Shown: piece after piece, positions 1 through 11,631 of the stretch
Numbering within the stretch: the stretch's first letter is position 1
Layout of the letters: each line of letters starts with the position of its first letter
The notes under the pieces: generated by a model
Seen by the model: only the letters and a program-made list of their open reading frames with translations
Databases searched by the model: none
Told to the model about the DNA's origin: nothing
Position numbers and translations under genes: made by a program
Assembly (NCBI GenBank): GCA_030272155.1
Contig: CP126206.1
Coordinates: forward strand, 2,170,001 to 2,234,000
Direction of reading: 5' to 3'
Length of the DNA stretch: 64,000 bases
Source of the DNA: Tetradesmus obliquus
Taxonomy: Eukaryota > Chlorophyta > Chlorophyceae > Sphaeropleales > Scenedesmaceae

Positions 1-260
1 GCTGAGCGGGCTGCTGTACAGCTACATGCAGACCAGGCAGAAGAGGGAGCATGCGGCACAGGCAGGGAGCGTGAACGAACATCAGTGAGTGACGTTGTGC
101 TGCAGTGCGCCCAGCAGGTCGGCTGCAAAGCTGAGGGTGCTGCTGTGCAGCTGCATGCAGAATAGGTGAAAGAGGCAGCATTCAGAACAGGCAGGTAGCG
201 TGAAAGAACATCAGTGAGTGGCGTTGTGCTGCGCCCAGCGGGCCGGCTGGCAAAGCTGAG
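1..260 (-). repeat. Tandem repeat of about 127 bp at left edge
   Basis: Two full diverged units and part of a third lie head to tail. On the minus strand each reads roughly ADLLGALQHN followed by Val-Thr-His and a stop, so the units look like copies of an exon edge of the minus-strand gene to the right. The live exon, if it exists, is not identifiable here. No gene is called in 1-570. A decayed copy of the neighbouring 137-bp repeat may lie around 420-570. Confidence 0.55.
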
Positions 261-569
261 GCTGCTGCACAGCTGGTTGTGGGTTGGGGCAGAGGATGAG
301 TACACAGTCCAACATACAGCAGGGACTGTAAGTGCCAAAGCGGCGGTCGGTTGTATCAATCTGTAAGATGCAACAACCAAAAAGCTAGCGTTGGCTGAGC
401 ATTGGTTTGGTTCACCAGGTGATGCTGACGTTGACACAGCTGTACCCCTGCAGGCTGCTGTGGGACTGTCTATCTGCATCTGCTGCTTGTGCTGGATTTC
501 ATTCCACCCTGCCGTACTGATCCAATCATTGAGTCACACAGCTGGCACTGGCACCTGCTATCTAGCTGG

Positions 570-1775
570 CTGTGCTCACCAGTCTGTACAGCTGGCAGCC
601 GGCTGTGCTGCGCTGCAGCTGCTGCTCCAGGCTGCTCAGGCCCAGCAGGGCATTGATGTGTCTATGTGCAGGCACCAAAACCCTTTTCGTAACTTCTGAT
701 CCGCTGTTGCACTCACCAGTCTGTACAGCTGGCAGCAGGCTGTGCTGTGCTGCAGTGCTGCTCCAAGCTGTTGAGGCCCAGCAGGGCATTGATGTGTCTA
801 TGTGCAGGCACCAAAAACCCTTTTCGTAACTTCTGATCCGCTGTTGCACTCACCAGTCTGTACAGCTGGCAGCAAGGGGTGCTGCGCTGCAGCTGCTGCT
901 CCAGGCTGCTCAGGCCCAGCAGGGCATTAATGTGTCTATGTGCAGGCACCAAAAACCCATTTCTTAACTTCTGATCCGCTGTTGCACTCACCAGTCTGTA
1001 CAGCTGGCAGCAGGCCGTGCTGCGCTGCAGCTGCTGCTCCAAGCTGTTAAGGCCCAGCAGGGCATTGATGTGTCTACGTGCAGGCAACACAACAGCTCTC
1101 CCTAATCCCGCTGTCACACTCACCAGTCTGTACAGCTGGCAGCAGGCTGTGCTGTGCTGCAGCTGCTGCTCCAAGCTGTTCGACCCAGCATGGCATTGAT
1201 GCGTCTATGTGCAGGCAACAGGTCACCTCTCCCAAAAGCAGCTGTTGCACTCACCATTCTGTACAGCTGACAGCCAGGTGTGCTGCGCTGCAGTGCTGCT
1301 CCAAGCTGTTGAGGCCCAGCAGGGCAATGATGTGTCTATGTGCAGGCACCAAAACCCCTTTTTGTTACTTCTGATCCGCTGTTGCACTCACCAATCTGTA
1401 CAGCTGGCAGCAAGGGGTGCTGCGCTGCAGTGCTGCTCCAAGCTGTTAAGGCCCAGAAGGGCATTGATGTGTCTATGTGCAGGCAACAAAACCCCGTTTG
1501 TAACTTCTAATATGCTGTTGCACTCACCAGTCTGTACAGCTGGCAGCAGGCTGTGCTGCGCTGCAGCTGCTGCTCCAATGCTGTTGCATTTGATTTGTCT
1601 TTGTGCAGGCAATACCCTCTGTTTAATCCAGCTGTCACACTCACCCGTCTGTACAGCTGGCAGCAGGCTGTGCTGCGCTGCAGCTGCTGCTCCAAGCTGT
1701 TGGACCCAGCAAGGCATTGATGCGTCTATGTGCAGGCAACAGAACACCTCTCCCAAAAGCAGCTGTTGCACTCAC
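570..1775 (-). repeat. Array of nine donor-edge exon copies, period about 137 bp
   Basis: Nine diverged copies of the 3' part of exon 1776-1949 follow it on the minus strand, starting near plus positions 576, 711, 848, 987, 1120, 1248, 1386, 1526 and 1640. Each encodes a version of HINALLGLNSLEQQLQ and then CCQLYRL, and most keep a GTGAGTG donor. In most units the copied segment is preceded by TGCCTGCACATAG, which looks like an acceptor, so each unit resembles an 82-nt cassette exon (not a multiple of three). Some copies lack one triplet. Confidence 0.85.
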
Positions 1776-1951
1776 CAGTCTGTACAGCTGGCAGCAGGCT
1801 GTGCTGCGCTGCAGCTGCTGCTCCAAGCTGCTGAGGCCCAGCAAGGCATTGATGTGGTTGGGGGGTGCCCGCAGCTGCTGCATCAGCTCGCTCAGCAGGC
1901 GGGACAGCAGGGTGTGCAGCCGCACTGCCTGCATATAGCCCGGCTTGAGCT

Positions 1952-1995
<44 letters not shown>

Positions 1996-2439
1996 GGCAG
2001 GGTGCATGCAGGTTGGAAGGGGACCAGCCAGCTGCATGAGGAGTGGTGACAGCAGGGGTGCATGTGGCCCGGCTGCAAAAAAAAAAGTTGGGCTTCAACA
2101 TGCGCAACCGCAGCAGCGTAAGGGTGGCAACAACCAGCCGTGCTTTGTGTGGCTCACAAAGTAGCTTGGCCTCACTGCAATGCCTGTTCTTTGTGAAGTG
2201 AACACTGAATCATATGCGTGCAATGCTCTGGCCGCATAGCAGGCCAATCGTGTAGCACCAAACATGGCCACATGGTGTACACTACGTACACCTCACCTGC
2301 ACACGCCCCTCCTGCCCTGGCACCTCTTCAAACAGCCCGCAGCGCTTGCTGCTGGCCAAAAAGCGGCTCAAGCTGCAGCTGCCTGGCTTCAGCGCTGGCG
2401 GCAGGCCAGCCTCCAGGTCAGCAGCAGGCAGCTGAACCT

Positions 2440-2489
<50 letters not shown>

Positions 2490-2889
2490 AGATAGCAGGA
2501 CCCAGAGGGGTGTTGGTACATTCTGATGCTTGTTCTGCCGGCAAGGCCATGAAACGTACATCCCAGGTGGCAAGAGCAGCATGTAGCCTTGCTGTTCTTG
2601 CACAGCATGCACTGCTGCAGCGCTAACAGAACAGGTGCATTTCTTCCCTGGGGCCAGCACATCCAGGGCTTCTGGACCAGCATTGCTTGCAGGTGGACGG
2701 TTGTGCATTTCCCATGCCTAAAACTGTCATAATACATCCAACAGTGAATACTCAGCATCACTGCAGAACGGTCGCACACCTTCAGCAGAGCTTCCGGCTC
2801 AGCAGCAACCTCAAGCAAGGGCCCATCACCGCTGCTGCCAGCAGAAGCAGGACTGCTGCTGAAGCTGCTGAGCCTGTGTGGCGGCAGCC

Positions 2890-2935
<46 letters not shown>

Positions 2936-4259
2936 GGATGGTCCAGCTGGCGGCGAGGGCTGACCATAATAGGCTGGCAGCGAGGGCTGACCATAATTCC
3001 ACCCCCCAGGTGAAGCAGCAGCAGCAGACTTGCTCCTTGACCTGCTAAAGCTGCTGCCACAGCCAGCAGCATCATACGGCCCATTGCAGTCCCTTGGTAG
3101 TGCTGTTTCCTTGTGGTCGGGACTGCCCTGGTGAGGTCCCACTCCTGCCAGGTCACGCTGCAGCAGCTGCTGCTGCTCTGCTTGCTGCACAAACAGCAGC
3201 AGCAGTGCAATGCTGCGCAGCTCATCTCGCTCTGTGCTGCTAAGGCTCGCTTCACCCTCTGCAGCTGCCCGCAGCAGCTGCTGCAGCTGCTGCCACCACA
3301 CGCGACTGTCCTGCAAGCCGGCTGGAGTTTCCCCCAAGCTAGGTGAGATTTCCTGCAGGCTACCTGGAGTTCTCTGCAAGCTGGGCGAGGTTTCCTGCAA
3401 GCTGCCTGGAGTTCTCTGCAAGCTGGGCGAGGTTTCCTGCAAGCCGGAGTGATCCTGCATCAGCAACTGTGGAGGCCGTGATGCCGCTGCCTTGTCTAGT
3501 GTGAAGCTGGATGCAACTCTGGCAGTGCCGTCATTGTGTGGCAAGGTGCCCTTGCTGCACACGCCTGCTCCTGCCTCAGCTGCTGCTGGCTGTGGTGCTG
3601 GTGCATCTCTACCACCACCTGCTGCTGCTTCATTCAGTGCTGCAGCAGCCGCGGTGTCGCTGCCACCTCTGAGACCTGCAGGGTCACCTGAGCGCTGCTT
3701 CTTGCTTGCCGGCTCCTCCGCTGCTGCTGCTGCTGCTGTTGCTGCTGCTGGTGCCATGACAGCAAGCTGCTGCCACTGCCGCTTACTCCCAGCAGCAGCT
3801 GCAGGCAGCTGCTCTGGTGCTACTTGGTGTGCTGCTGCAGGCTCCTGCACACAGCCGTGCACCTGATGGTCACTGCTCTGCACACTGGCATCGCTGCCTG
3901 CAGATCCCAGATGCAGCGGCGGCTGCGGCAGATCTGCAACTGCTGCTGCCGCTGCTTCTGCACCCGCTCCCCCCAGCGCTGCTTGTGCCCCAGCTATCGC
4001 TGCTTGTGCGCCCGCTATCGCTCCTTGTGCACGCACTACCGCCGCCGCTGCTTCTGCAGCTGCTGTTGCATCTCCTGTTGCTGCGCCTGCTACTGCACAT
4101 TCTGCACCTGATAGCGCTGCCACTGCAGCAGCTGCTGCATCTGCAGCTGCATTGGCTGCTGCTCCTGCTGGTGGTGGTTGTGCACCCGCTGCTGCCCTGT
4201 AACAGCCCAGCCACCTGGGGAGGTCCCGCCATGTTCTAAGCGGCGGGAATGCTAGTTGT

Positions 4260-4301
<42 letters not shown>

Positions 4302-4499
4302 GGCCGCTGCAGTGCACCCTCTGAGGGTGAATTGGTCGTTATAGCACCAGCTGCAGGGGCCTGCTGTGCAGGTGACTGCACATCCAGCACTCCTGCCACC
4401 TGCTGCTGCTGTATCACCTGCTTCTGCTCCTGCTGCTGATTCTGCGATGAAGCGACACCCGCGCCACAAACAGAACCATGACCACCACCAACACCAGCC

Positions 4500-4544
<45 letters not shown>

Positions 4545-4704
4545 AGCAGCTCTGCAGGGGGCGGTGAATCTGGCAGAGCTGGCATTGCCTCATCATCATC
4601 ATCCTCAGCATCATCAACGCCAGCAGCAGCATGAGCAACACCACCACCAACATCTGCTGCTACTGCCACTGCAGGAATTGCAGGTGGAGGCTGCTCAATG
4701 CCAC

Positions 4705-4765
<61 letters not shown>

Positions 4766-4838
4766 AGGAGGTCTTGATGGCTGCAGCCGATCCTGCTGAG
4801 GATGCAGTGAAGGCAGCTGCGAGGGCAGCTGTGACATG

Positions 4839-4869
<31 letters not shown>

Positions 4870-5595
4870 GCGGCGGCGGCGGCGGTGGTGGCGTCCGCTG
4901 CCATAGCTTTGGCTTGTACACGGGAGGTGATACATGCTGTGTGTCTGCCTTGACCAGCTGCTGCTGCTGCTGTCCTTCTTGCTGCTGCTGCTGCTGCTCC
5001 TGCTGCTGTGCCACATGACTGACACCTGCCAACTGCCTGCCTTGCTGTTGTTCTGTGACAGAGTGCTGCTGTTGCTGCACTGCTTGTGTGTGCTGCATTG
5101 AGCCCTGCGACTGCTCTGAGTCTTGAGGCGCCAGTGGGCTTACCTGCTGCTGCTGCTGCTGCTGCTGCTGCGCTACTTGTGTGTGCTGCCCAGAGCCCTG
5201 CGACTGCCATGAGAACTGAGGAGCCAGTAGGCCTACCTGCTGCAGCTGCTGGCATGACTGCTGGCCTGTCTGCTGCTGCTGCTGCTGCTGCTGTTGCTGC
5301 ATTGAGCCCTGCGACTGCCATGAGTCCTGAGGAGCTAGTAGGCCTGCATGCTGCTGATGTTGGCCTGCATGCTGCTGCTTGTGGTGCTTCCCGGCACCGT
5401 GCTGCTGCTGCTGCTGCTGCCAGGCATGCAGCTGAGCCTCCTGCTGCTTCAGCACTGCGCGCTGCTGATCTGTTGCAGCCTGCAGCTGCGAAAGAACCTC
5501 CCTAGCGTTGTGCAGCACATCTGGCACCAGCTGCACCTGCTGCTGCTGCTGCTGCAGAGCACTCGCTGCGCTCCGACTCCCACCTACACGCCGCC

Positions 5596-5632
<37 letters not shown>

Positions 5633-7604
5633 AAACCAGCAGGTGGTCACAATAGCAATGGGTGCCTCCCTGTCCCACAGCAAGCCATGCCTCACTGCCT
5701 CCCCAGCATGTGCCCCCTGCCCAGCTGCCAAGTGTGTGCGGTACTGCTCCGGAAGCAGCTGCTCCAGCAGCTTGTTGCGCAAGCCATCAGGCGGGTGGAA
5801 GATGAAGGTGTGACCTGTCACTGCTGCTGCTGCTGCTGCTGGTGCTGCTGAGGCGGCTGATGCATTGCCAGATACACCGCGCCACACAACAGTGGCCGCT
5901 CTGCCGGTGCCCGGCTTGCTGGCTGCAGCCCCTTGTTGAGCTGCAGCGCTGCTGATGCTACCAGTGCCATGCGGCGCTGCTGCTGCTGCTGTGCTGCTTG
6001 CAGCAGTTGCTATCTCCACAGTGCCGCGAGCGACCAGGCAGTCAGAGAAGACGGTGCGCGCCTGCAAGCAGCATGGATAACACGAGAGTTGCTGCAAGAT
6101 GCGTACAATCTGCAACTACGGCTGTGGGTTGCGCAGCAGCTCGTTGATCGCCCTGCATGCGGCGGCACCTTGGCTTGCGGCTGCAATACTCACAAAAGAA
6201 GCGGGCTGGCACATACAAAACAACGCCCCTCTACCTTGTGGCTGTGCTGCTGCAGCTGCGGGTTGCGCAGCGCCACGTTCAGCGCCTGCATGCTGCGCAG
6301 GTCCCGCTTGCTGCGCGGCACCAGCACCAGCGCGGACGCGTCCCAGCCGTCACACATCGCGGGCTGCTGCGGCGAACTGCCTGACGCCCCGTCCCTGCAG
6401 GCAGCAGCAAAATTCTGTTAAAGAGTGTTGCAGGAAGGAAGGACGTTGCCTGGAGTACTGGCAGACATGGCGGGCTGCTGCAGCAGGCTGCCTGGCACAC
6501 CGTCCCTGCAAGCAGCAGCAACAGCAGTGGGCAAAAACCGTTGAATGATGGTGCTAGGAACCACACATAATGATCATTTCCCTGAACCACGGCAGCGCTA
6601 TACAACACATGGCAGGCTGCTGCGGCAGGCTGTCTGGCATGCCGCCCCTGCAGGCAGCAGCAGCGTGTGGTGCAGATGTGGCAGTACATTGTCAGCAGCG
6701 GTGAGAAGGCAGGGGAAGCTACCCAAGTTCAACCACGGCACAAAGCGTAGGATATGTTAGGTGTGCCATCTGTCGTTCTTGTCGGCGCAATGCAGCTGGT
6801 GCTGGCATTGAGGCGTGCCAAACTTGTACTACGCTGGTCCATCACCAGCGGAAAGCCCCACAGATGATCATGCAACTGCTCTCACCTGTCTGCAGAGGCA
6901 GCAGCAGCAGCAGATGGCACCGGCTGGTGCCATACCTCTGCATCAAACTGCTTGGCAGGCAGATCAACAGTGAACTGCAGCTGCTGGGGCAGCTGTTTGT
7001 ACCGCTGCCTGTAGCTGCTGCTGCTGCTACCACTGCTTTGTGACAAGCCTGCAGCAGCGTGCTGCTGCTGCGGTATCTCGCTGGCTCCCAAACTTGCAGC
7101 AGTAGCAGCTGGCGCTTCTGGTTGCTCCTGGTAGGTGAACAGATGTCCGCAGGCAGAGAAGCAGCAACAGGTTGCGCCGTCTGCTGTGCTCCACTTCACC
7201 TCTCCACTCCACACCTGAGCAGTACAGCAGTACAGCAGACAGGCAGTACAGCACACGGGCGGTACAGAAATATTGCATTGTTTGTGTCTCTAGCTAGCAC
7301 ATCTCAAGCACTCACATGATTGATTCCATTTGAACATTTCTGCCCTCCTCATCCACGCTGCATAAGCCACATACGAAAGAAAGTTGTGCAAGTGGCACTT
7401 ACCAGAGTATCGGGGTGATCTTCGCATAGCTGGCATTCCGCACCAGGCACAGCACTGCCACTCTGCTGCTGCTGCTGCTGGCTTGGATGTGCATTCCCTG
7501 ACCCCTCCTTGTCAGCAGTGCCGATAGGTCCCTGCGTACTGGATGCCCGCCTGCTCAGGCTGAGAATCGGCTGCAGGAGGCTCATGGCAGGCTCTGCACC
7601 ACTG

Positions 7605-7643
<39 letters not shown>

Positions 7644-7835
7644 CCAGCTGTAGGAGCTGAGTTGTAGCGCTGTAGGCCAGCAACTGGAGGTACTGCTTCA
7701 TGTTGGTGCTGCTGCTTGGGCAAGCTCAAGTTTGAGCGCAAGCCTCGCTGCTCATGTGGCAGCAGCAGCAACTGCTGCTGCTGCTGCTGCTGCTGCTGGG
7801 GTAGGCTGGGACTTAGGGCCTGCGACCCTGATTGG

Positions 7836-7877
<42 letters not shown>

Positions 7878-8068
7878 AGCTGCTGCATGGTGAATGGTGA
7901 CTGCGCGTCAGTGTAATCTGGTCCTTCAGCCAGTCCTGGCCCTGCTGCTGCTGCTGGTTGAGGTGGTGGCGGTGATACTGCTGCTGGCATTGATGCTGCT
8001 TCCTGAGCTGCTGCATGCGGCTGTGGGCCTCCTGCTGCTACTGCACCTGTCTCTTCAACCTGCTGTTG

Positions 8069-8120
<52 letters not shown>

Positions 8121-10450
8121 AGCTGCATATACTCCTCCTTCATATCAATCAAGTCCATAGTGCCGTACTCAACGCTGTCAAACAGCTGCTTGCGCAGCCT
8201 GGACAGTTGTGAACAGGAATGTGGCAGAAATTAACATGACAAGTCAGACGTGCTCGAGCCAGATTCTGGTCAAACCAGGTCAATGCGAGAGCATGCTTTT
8301 GCTGTGCGTGGTGAAGCAGCGGTGCTCATTATTGAATGCATGAGTCAGGCATCGCAACACTGGATGACACTGCAGTAAACAGCACTGTGTACATGGCTTG
8401 GCATGAAAACAAATGCATGCTCTGTGTGTGGTGAAGAGGGTGTCTCAAAGGCTGGCATCATAGCAAATGCACCACTGCAGTGGCATGCTGACGCAAGCGG
8501 TACTCACTCGCTTCCTTGCGCTGCTGCTTCGAGCTGCGCCTCTGCTTGCAGGACTTCACACAGCACCCGCAGCATCCGCATCCTGCAAGGCAGAGAGCAA
8601 GGCAAGAGGCGTGTTTCTTACTGCACTCTCAAGTGCTGGAACATGGCAGCTCAGCTTGCAGGAACGGCATACAAATCAAGGGAGCGACAGCTGGGTCACC
8701 AGCTGCTTGGCACGCTGCTGGCGGTAATGCGTTGTAGTCACCACAACACACATAAAGTACAGCACTTGTGCATCCAGCTTGAAACCAACACAGGAACCAC
8801 AAGAGCTGTGGCCGCTGTAGCTGTTACTAGACGCCGCGATGTGGCCACCGTGGCTGTTACTAGACGCCGCGATGTGGCCGCTGTGGCTGTCACTAGACGC
8901 CGCGATGTGGCCACCGTGACTGTTACTAGACGCCGCGATGTGGCCACCGTGGCTGTTACTAGACGCCGAGCGGACACACCTCATGTGCGCCAGCTGCAGC
9001 GCCTGCGGCGTTGGGATGATGTCTAGCTCCTTGAGAGCTTCCTGGTCTCTCCTGCAAGCAGCAAATGTAGCAGCGGCAGTCTCACCAACAAACGTGCGGC
9101 ATCTATAGAGGCACACAGGCAACTACATGCACTAGTATACACCGCCCGCGTAAGAATGTTACACAGCCAGCATCTGCTCAGCGCACATATGCACACACTA
9201 CTGTGCTCATCAAGGTTGGCAGTGTATATGTTGCACTGCACCACCTTGGGAACAACCTGTCATACACGATTCCTGCTTTTCAGAAGTAGCAGCACATCCA
9301 GGTGCGACTCACGCTGCTGTTCGTTCAAAGCCGCGCAGGTGCAGCCCGCCTGTGAGCACCTTCTTGCGTTTATACTTCCCCGCCTTGTCAGACCAGCCCC
9401 GCAGCTTCAGCACCTGCAGCGACACACACAGCAGCAAAACCATGCGCCGCATGCAGGTCAGGCAAAATGGGCAGCGCATGAAGCAGAGACTTCACCTTCT
9501 GTTCAAACAGCACACACAGCACATGCAGCAGGCACTACAGACGCAGCACATGGGGCAGAAGCAACATACACAGGCCAGGCACAGTGTCTGGTATGCATTA
9601 CCAGGACAACATCACAACTGGCTGGATTTGCCGTGCCTGCATCGTCATTTGTCTGCTTCTGCAACCTGTCTCTGTGTTTTTGATTGTTGCTGTGCAAACA
9701 GCTGCTGCATATCCCAGCTTCCACTCTTTGACACATAAGCAAAAGGCAGTACCCACCTCAATGCTGCCTGCAGCATCAGCTGACAGACCAGCAACGAAGC
9801 AGGCCTGATAATCGTCAGCTGCGCTGCCTCCTTTGTTGTAGAACACCAGCGTGTCTGCAAACCAGGCTGCGGGCTGATGTTCCTGCAAGCAGCAGACACC
9901 ACAGGGCCACCAGGCATGCCGCAGTTGAGCAGCAATAGTGATGTGCTGTCAGGTAGTAATAACATGGTTGGCAACCACAGAGGACAGCCAGCATGCAGGC
10001 ACTGCATCGCAGGCCAACCTCTGAGGTAAGCAATGGCTGGGGTGTAGGCACAGACTGTCAGGCACGGTACCTGACAGCTGCAGGTCATCATTTGAACTGT
10101 TGTAACTTATTGATTACTGTTGACTTTGGTACAAGATGAGGAGAGCCACTGGCTGCTGTTATTGATGGCTGCTACAGCTCAGCTGCTTCCCCGCATGCTG
10201 TGTGCTGCTGCTCTGTGCTGCTGCAGCTCCTCACCATGCCTGTTCCCTCCAGCAGTTCGTGGCCCCTTGCTGACGTGATTGCAGTCCAAAACCCATCCTG
10301 CTTTTCAAACTCGTGCGAGCCCCACGCAAGCTGCTCCAACTCGCCCACTGCTTCTATCATGGCCGATGCCTCGTTTCGGTCAAATGCGCACACGTATGCT
10401 GACGCAATTACTTGAAGTGCATCGCAGATGCTTTCTTTATCTAAGAGTCG
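1776..10450 (-). CDS. Gln/Ala-rich nuclear-type protein, possible SPOC/ACID-like barrel (ends open)
   Basis: I could not name this family. A phase-consistent exon chain on the minus strand is 10235-~10450, 9757-9882, 9313-9413, 8980-9051, 8508-8582, 7403-8198, 6886-7214, 6235-6394, 2780-6061, 2297-2437 and 1776-1949. The first exon and the stop were not found. N-terminal exons are non-repetitive (FADTLVFYNKGG, YKRKKVLTGGLHLRGF, LFDSVEYGTMDLIDMKEEY). Next come poly-Q tracts, then segments that resemble a SPOC or MED25 ACID barrel: VWSGEVKW, LPQQLQFTV, ALVLVPRSKRDL and HTFIFHPPDGL. The 3.3-kb exon is mostly Q, A and S runs. The exons at 2297-2437 and 1776-1949 (SRFLASSKRCGLFEE) could be a small winged helix. 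A transcription-related role is inference from this composition only. Confidence 0.6.
3320..3455 (-). repeat. Coding repeat of 14 residues
   Basis: Inside the large exon of the Gln-rich gene, about three tandem 42-bp units encode SLQETSPSLQRTPG and close variants. It lies between the poly-Ala and poly-Gln segments and is Ser/Thr-Pro rich, so it could be a phosphorylated linker. Confidence 0.75.
5085..5345 (-). repeat. Three LAPQDSWQSQGSMQ motifs separated by poly-Gln
   Basis: The same exon encodes LLAPQDSWQSQGSMQ, LLAPQFSWQSQGSGQ and PLAPQDSEQSQGSMQ, each followed by a poly-Gln run. The motif is better conserved than the spacers, which suggests either recent duplication or a retained short binding motif. 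Confidence 0.75.
6452..6670 (-). repeat. Two acceptor-edge copies of exon 6235-6394
   Basis: Upstream of the live exon on the minus strand, two copies near 6455-6515 and 6600-6665 repeat the TGCAG acceptor and the first part of the exon (DGASGSSPQQPAM in the live copy, DGVPGSLLQQPAM in one copy). Neither continues into the rest of the exon. Confidence 0.75.
8813..8970. repeat. 33-bp minisatellite, about five copies
   Basis: Five near-identical 33-bp units (core CTAGACGCCGCGATGTGG on the plus strand) fill the start of an intron of the Gln-rich gene. The array begins about ten bases after the donor of exon 8980-9051. It happens to be open on both strands, but the reading frames are artefacts of the repeat. 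Confidence 0.9.
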
Positions 10451-11118
10451 ACCGGGAGTGCAGTGAAGCCGCGTCAATGCAGGTCAGTCAGCACAGTAGC
10501 CTGGGCCTGGGTGTGTCAGTGTGCAAGCTACCTTTGTCTTTTGTTTCGGCACCACTAAGATGCATCCCACACATTCAACAGCAAAATAACAGGAAATTAC
10601 TAGAAGTTATGGCTGAAGTGCCACTTGGGGGGAACACATGTCATGTTTGCATTGTGCAGAAGGGTTCCGGCCCAGAACCCAGTGGGTGACATGATGTCAC
10701 CAAACATGATGTTGCAACAACACGAACTTGGATGCTGTGATTCCCTTTGCCAAGCTGGCAGGCCACAAATCTATAAGGAGCAATGAAATTTGTGTCCCAG
10801 CCACATCATGGCACTCAGTGCAAGCACAGCAGCAGAGCCATGTGGGTGCACTTCTCTGTACTCTGCTAATCCTTAGATTATGCCAGGTCAGAACAAGTCA
10901 CACTTGCATACATCCCTTAAGCTTCACATGGATGCCCTTTCAGGTCATCCCACATCCGTTCGCTGCAAAGAGCATGTGCACATGACAAAAGGACGAAATA
11001 ACTCAGTTGTGTGTTCCAGTTCTGTTTCAATACCTATGACAAGCAGAGGCAGCAGGATCAAGTGGTAAGCCGCGACCAGCTGCTCGGTAGGCTGGGCAAG
11101 TGCAGCAGAATCGGCACG

Positions 11119-11144
11119 CTATGATGGACTGCAGTCCATCATAG
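11119..11144. promoter_or_regulatory. 26-bp perfect palindrome
   Basis: CTATGATGGACTG is followed directly by its exact reverse complement, with no spacer. It sits about 490 bp upstream of the binding-protein start codon, in the divergent intergenic region. A dimeric-factor site is possible; the sequence alone does not show it. Confidence 0.6.
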
Positions 11145-11436
11145 TTAGCTGCAGTCAGCTGACTGGTCACCTGCCCATGTCCACCCAGTCCTACAGTTTC
11201 TCCCCAGCTGCCTGGCCTAGGCGCGGTTGTAACTATAGTAATACGTCAATGCACAATGCACTGATAGCATGTGAACACAGTTGCTGGCGCGAGCTATTGC
11301 TCAATGCGCAAAGTTGTGTCACTGCGGTTCTCCGTTGACAGCAAACCAATCTGATCATGCGGCCAGCAAATCTTCTATTCAGTAAAGCTCATGAAAAATC
11401 TGGTTTATGTTTACGGTTTATGTGGGGCATTGCTTG

Positions 11437-11450
11437 CAATTGATCAATTG
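11437..11450. promoter_or_regulatory. 14-bp palindrome CAATTGATCAATTG
   Basis: A perfect AT-rich palindrome lies about 180 bp upstream of the predicted ATG at 11632. It could be a promoter element of either divergent gene. Function is unknown. Confidence 0.35.
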
Positions 11451-11631
11451 GCGCCATCAAGTTTTCACATCGTCTGGGCGCAGCTACCTGTCCTGACAGA
11501 CCACCAGATCAGTTGATATAGTATATTCATCGCATTTTGTTCTGTGCAGCCCACATTGTGTGAGAGACAACCGCCCTGTGAGCAGCGAAGGTCCAACATC
11601 CCGCAACAGCCGGAAGCCGAGATTGCGCAAA

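Larger units (their letters stand above)
10478..11631. other. Divergent intergenic region
   Basis: This stretch separates the minus-strand Gln-rich gene from the plus-strand binding-protein gene. I see no convincing coding exon. The first exon of the Gln-rich gene probably lies here or is non-coding. It holds a 26-bp perfect palindrome (11119-11144) and a 14-bp one (11437-11450). Confidence 0.5.

Noticed and set aside
570-1775. CRISPR-like regular array
   Set aside because: Units of about 137 bp have no repeat-spacer structure and are diverged copies of an exon with splice sites, in a nuclear genome.
4236-5321. Poly-Ala, poly-Ser, poly-Leu and poly-Cys frames on both strands
   Set aside because: All come from CTG/CAG tracts inside one minus-strand exon; only the Gln/Ala frame continues with non-repeat sequence.
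8403-9026. Plus-strand frame with repeated VAVTRRRDVAT
   Set aside because: It is the 33-bp minisatellite read through. The minus strand carries real phased exons at 8508-8582 and 8980-9051.
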